8,244 nucleotides of DNA, from the NCBI GenBank assembly GCA_013695295.1, contig JACDAS010000323.1:1-8244 (forward strand), in the 5' to 3' direction. The notes below the pieces were generated by a model that ran no database searches, was not told where the DNA came from, and saw only the letters and a program-made list of their open reading frames with translations. The DNA is from Actinomycetota bacterium (GTDB lineage: Bacteria > Actinomycetota > Thermoleophilia > Gaiellales > Gaiellaceae). Positions 6,290-8,244 of this stretch are shown in pieces. Position 1 is the stretch's first letter, and each line of letters begins with the position of its first letter. The position numbers and the translations under genes were made by a program.

Positions 6290-6391
6290 CGGGTGGCGGG
6301 TGGAGCTCTCCCCTCCCAAAGGGTGGGGTGTTGCCCACGGGCAGCGTCGTGTCGACAGATGCCCGCCCTCCGCGAGGGAGTTCGGGCGGGG
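6290..6391. ncRNA. Candidate structured RNA or attenuator-like hairpin cluster; strand uncertain
   Basis: Three strong inverted repeats fill the 201-bp spacer between the sigma and ychF-like genes. Hairpin A is 6310-6328 (CCCC-t-CCC, loop AAA, GGG-t-GGGG). Hairpin B is 6338-6365 (CGGGCA/TGCCCG enclosing GTCG-tgt-CGAC). Hairpin C is 6362-6390 (CCCGCCC/GGGCGGG, 7 bp). The arms of B and C overlap at 6362-6365, so they cannot form together. I do not recognise it as 6S, SRP, tmRNA, RNase P, a T-box or a common riboswitch. On the minus strand it would be the 3' region of the sigma mRNA and could simply be its terminator. On the plus strand it could be a small RNA starting near 6290. Confidence 0.3.
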
Positions 6392-6399
6392 AACGAGAC

Positions 6400-6999
6400 C
6401 TACCGGGACGCGGCTACGTCAGCCTCGCCCCGCTCGCCCAGCTGCTTCTGCAATGCGGCGAGGGCGCGATGCTGGAGCGACTTGACGGCGCCCTCGGTCT
6501 TGCCGAGGATTGCCGCGGCCTCGCCGTTCGAGAAACCGAAGAGGAACTTCAGGGTGAGGACCTGCTGCTGATCGAGCGAGAGGATCTCGATCAGCTCGAG
6601 CATCGAGGCACGCCCGATCGACTCGAGCGCCTGCGTCTCCGCCGACTCCGCTCCGCCGTCCTCGGGCTCCGGCACCTCATCCTCGGGCTGCCAGCGACGA
6701 CCCGCGCGGAAGTGATCCATGGCCAGGTTGTGGGCGATCCGAAAGAGCCAGGCGGCGAAGGGGGCGGTGCCCCAGCGGAAGCTCCGGATCGACTCCAACA
6801 TGCGCAGGAAGGTCTGGGTCGTCAGATCCTCGGCGTCGTGGCGGTTGGCGACGCTCAGGTGTAGGTAGCTGTAGATCCGGTCGAAGTGAAGGAGGTAGAG
6901 CTCCTCGAGCGCCGCGCGCTCGCCGCTCTGCGCCCGCTCCACCAGGCGCCGCATGTCCTCGGGCGCGGGCGCGGTGCCGGCGCGTTCCCCCTCGGCCAT
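6400..6999 (-). CDS. ECF-type RNA polymerase sigma factor (sigma-70 family)
   Basis: 199 residues from ATG 6999. Region 2 spans about 25-100, with DAEDLTTQTFLRMLES (55-70) and FAAWLFRIAHNLAMDHFR (81-98), the -10 recognition and core-binding helices. An acidic linker follows (PEDEVPEPEDGGAESAE, 105-121). Region 4 spans about 133-187, with LDQQQVLTLKFLFGFSNGEA and the helix-turn-helix GKTEGAVKSLQHRALAAL (166-183). The SxGAVKxLQHRAL type of region 4 is common in BldN-like actinobacterial ECF factors, which usually have a membrane anti-sigma gene immediately downstream; here the downstream gene is ychF-like, so none is adjacent. A TTG at 7026 would extend the protein by nine residues, and an internal ATG at 6954 would shorten it. 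ATG 6999 is preferred because CATGCT, one mismatch from TAnnnT, lies six bases before it. Confidence 0.93.
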   Translation of the reverse strand: MAEGERAGTAPAPEDMRRLVERAQSGERAALEELYLLHFDRIYSYLHLSVANRHDAEDLTTQTFLRMLESIRSFRWGTAPFAAWLFRIAHNLAMDHFRAGRRWQPEDEVPEPEDGGAESAETQALESIGRASMLELIEILSLDQQQVLTLKFLFGFSNGEAAAILGKTEGAVKSLQHRALAALQKQLGERGEADVAASR

Positions 7000-7089
7000 G
7001 GACTGAGCATGCCCGGGCGCCTCCAAACGGCAAACGCCGCCTGGAACTTCAAAGCGACGACTCGCCGACCGGTGCGCCGGACAGTGCTT

Positions 7090-7108
7090 CGCTCTGAAGC
7101 TTAGAGCG
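7090..7108 (-). terminator. Hairpin at the stop codon of the small protein gene
   Basis: Perfect 6-bp arms CGCTCT (7090-7095) and AGAGCG (7103-7108) enclose a 7-base loop. The stem begins over the TAA stop of the 76-residue gene. An alternative stem GCTTC/GAAGC (7086-7100 area) overlaps it. There is no T tract, so it is a plausible but unproven terminator separating this gene from the sigma gene. Confidence 0.4.
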
Positions 7109-7331
7109 TCCCGAACCCGAGTCTGCTCTCGCGCCCGAACCGCTTGACGTACGCGATCTTGTCCAGGCCGATCGTGTAGCGACCGTCCTCGGCCTCGAGC
7201 GTCAGCCCGTCCCGGCGGCCGGCGGCCAGCGCCTGCTCGAGCTCGTCGGCGGACGCGGCCGAGACGAGCGCGCCCATGATCAGGCCGCCGTCGAATCCGA
7301 TCTCCAGCCGGACGGCCGCGACGTCAGCCAT
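7101..7331 (-). CDS. Small conserved-looking protein of unknown function, 76 residues
   Basis: Starts at ATG 7331, overlapping the end of the epimerase gene by eight bases, and ends at TAA 7101. I do not recognise it with certainty. It is soluble and reads as strand-helix-strand: VRLEIGFDGGLIMGALVSA (7-25), an acidic helix SADELEQALAAGRR (26-39), then LTLEAEDGRYTIGLDKIAYV (43-62). The layout, with a small beta sheet and a final strand ending K-I-A-Y-V, recalls the actinobacterial DUF3107-type small proteins, but I would not name it on that. Coding is supported by the strong GC3 bias, the tight overlap with mce and a sensible fold pattern. Translational coupling to mce is likely. Starts upstream of 7331 would lie deeper inside mce and are unlikely. 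Confidence 0.75.
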   Translation of the reverse strand: MADVAAVRLEIGFDGGLIMGALVSAASADELEQALAAGRRDGLTLEAEDGRYTIGLDKIAYVKRFGRESRLGFGTL

Positions 7332-7728
7332 GCGAGACGAGCTCCGAGAGGACGCCGTGCGCTGCGTCCGGATGCAGGAAGGCCACCTCGAGGCCAAACA
7401 GGCCTGGGCGCGGCTCCTCGTCGATCAGCTCGGCTCCCCCCTCGGCAAGCGCGCGGAGCTCGGCCCTGAGGTCCTCGACCTCGTAGGCGACGTGGTGCAT
7501 CCCGGGGCCCCGGCTGGCCAGGAACCTGCCGACCGGGGTCTCGTCGCCGAGTGCCGACAGCAGTTCGACCCGTCCCGAGCCCATCCGCATGGACGCGGCC
7601 TCGACCCCCTGGTCGGGGACGGTCGCCCGGTGCTCGACCTCGGCACCGAAGAGCTGCGCGTACGTCGCGACGGCCTCGTCCAGGTTCTCCACGGCGACGC
7701 CAAGATGGTGGATGCCGCGGGTCGCCAC
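7324..7728 (-). CDS. mce: Methylmalonyl-CoA epimerase
   Basis: 134 residues from GTG 7728, the usual length for this vicinal-oxygen-chelate enzyme, which interconverts (S)- and (R)-methylmalonyl-CoA in propionyl-CoA/odd-chain and branched-chain catabolism. Two glyoxalase-like repeats are visible. Repeat one runs IHHLGVAVENLDEAVATYAQ with metal ligand His8, then VPDQGVEAASM (37-47) and VELLS with Glu55. Repeat two begins GMHHVAYEVEDL (76-87) with His79 and ends FGLEVAFLHPDAAHGVLSEL with Glu129 as the last ligand and likely base. All expected metal positions are thus filled. No methylmalonyl-CoA mutase or propionyl-CoA carboxylase gene is in the window. A TAGCAT box seven bases upstream of the GTG points to its own leaderless transcript; the upstream hydrolase gene ends 51 bases away. 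Confidence 0.95.
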   Translation of the reverse strand: MATRGIHHLGVAVENLDEAVATYAQLFGAEVEHRATVPDQGVEAASMRMGSGRVELLSALGDETPVGRFLASRGPGMHHVAYEVEDLRAELRALAEGGAELIDEEPRPGLFGLEVAFLHPDAAHGVLSELVSHG

Positions 7729-7735
7729 GGCTCCG

Positions 7736-7741
7736 ATGCTA
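7736..7741 (-). promoter_or_regulatory. Putative -10 box (TAGCAT) for leaderless mce
   Basis: Minus-strand TAGCAT is followed by seven bases and the mce GTG. It lies within the 51-bp gap to the upstream hydrolase gene, so mce and the small gene after it may be transcribed independently of that hydrolase. Confidence 0.5.
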
Positions 7742-7779
7742 CCGCCCCCGAAACCCCAGGGACGGCGCCCGCAGTAGCT

Positions 7780-8244
7780 CTACAGCCGCGCCAGCGCGGC
7801 GACCACCTCGTCGGCGGTCGTGAACGAGACTCCACGCGCGCGCCAGACCCCTGTGCAGCGCGCGACACGCGAGGAATCGAGGCCGCGAGCGGCGTCCTCG
7901 ACGAAGCGCACGCGCCGGCCGCGCGCGAGCAGTCCGAGAACGGCTGCGTCGTCGCACACGTCTGTCGCAACGCCGAACAGGATCACCTCGTCGGGGTCGA
8001 GAACCTCGAGCAGCGCCGCCGTATTCGGGTTCGTGAAGACGTCGAAGCTCTTCTTCAGCAGCAGGACGTCGCGCCGCCCGGCCACCAACTCGGGCAGCAA
8101 GCCCGGCGGAAACGGGACGTCGGTGAGCGGCAGCGGGTCGTCCTGCTTCGTCTCGGGGATTCGCTCCGCTCCGCGCGTCCCCCGCAGGCAGTGCGGCGGG
8201 TAGGTGTTCTGCCAGTCAGGCTCGTCCGAGAGCTCCGGGTCGTG
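7780..8244 (-). CDS. Isochorismatase/nicotinamidase-family cysteine hydrolase, N-terminus beyond the window
   Basis: The last 154 residues are visible; the frame is open to the right edge, so the start and the catalytic Asp lie outside. The visible chain begins HDPELSDEPDWQNTYPPHC and continues LRGTRGAE. The PPHC-x-x-GT-x-GAE string is typical of nicotinamidase-like members, in which such a His binds the active-site metal. The catalytic Lys lies in LLLKKSFDVFTNPN (61-74 of the visible part), and the nucleophile is Cys97 in GVATDVCDDAAVLGLLARG, with the usual cis-peptide region before it. The C-terminus (FVEDAARGLD) is standard. Family members hydrolyse amides or vinyl ethers such as nicotinamide or isochorismate. 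Nicotinamide is the better guess from the PPHC motif, but the missing N-terminus prevents a firm assignment. Confidence 0.9.
   Translation of the reverse strand, partial: HDPELSDEPDWQNTYPPHCLRGTRGAERIPETKQDDPLPLTDVPFPPGLLPELVAGRRDVLLLKKSFDVFTNPNTAALLEVLDPDEVILFGVATDVCDDAAVLGLLARGRRVRFVEDAARGLDSSRVARCTGVWRARGVSFTTADEVVAALARL

Noticed and set aside
6290..6391. 6S, SRP, 6C, T-box or known riboswitch identity for the hairpin cluster
   Set aside because: None of the diagnostic conserved strings was found: no SRP GGAAGCAGC-type loop, no loops with six uninterrupted C for 6C RNA, no T-box AGGGTGGTACCGCG.
7000..7026. TTG at 7026 as the sigma factor start
   Set aside because: The nine added residues are not typical of ECF factors, and ATG 6999 has a -10-like box at the same distance as other genes in this window; it remains possible.

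Overview
The window is very GC-rich, densely packed bacterial DNA. Several traits point to an actinobacterium, possibly of the Thermoleophilia type: GTG starts, an Mrp ATPase without its C-terminal CxxC, a BldN-like ECF sigma factor, and several genes that look leaderless. The placement is inference; no rRNA or other marker gene is present. The content is mostly ordinary housekeeping and metabolic genes. I see no mobile element, CRISPR array, tRNA or defence system.

Layout. Bases 1-257 (minus) hold the start of an LDH2-family oxidoreductase that runs off the left edge. Bases 258-431 are a hairpin-rich spacer with a 35-bp direct repeat present twice; the second copy supplies the stop codon of the next gene. 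That gene, 432-1508 (minus), is an Mrp/ApbC-type Fe-S cluster carrier ATPase. A 24-codon relic resembling the end of a DUF72 protein follows (1562-1636), then an inositol-monophosphatase-like gene (1637-2446) that overlaps an upstream DUF1015 gene (2443-3510) by four bases. The DUF1015 gene and a plus-strand YhaM-like HD exoribonuclease (3555-4388) diverge from a 44-bp gap that appears to hold two back-to-back promoters. The exoribonuclease is followed by a DMT/EamA permease (4408-5247).

Convergent to the permease is a short, divergent YchF-type GTPase (5260-6198, minus). Upstream of it lies a 201-bp spacer with three strong, partly competing hairpins and a plus-strand TAGAAT box, a candidate small RNA. 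Then come an ECF sigma factor (6400-6999) with no adjacent anti-sigma gene, a 76-residue small protein (7101-7331) overlapping methylmalonyl-CoA epimerase (7324-7728), and the C-terminal part of a nicotinamidase/isochorismatase-family hydrolase (7780 to the right edge), all on the minus strand.

The most consistent unlabelled signal is a TAnnnT hexamer 6-9 bases before the start codon of five genes (mrp, DUF1015, yhaM-like, ychF-like, mce), with no Shine-Dalgarno sequence. This is what leaderless transcription looks like in actinobacteria. The genes do not form one pathway. The plausible functional units are DUF1015-IMPase (translationally coupled), exoribonuclease-permease (short gap) and epimerase-small protein (overlap).
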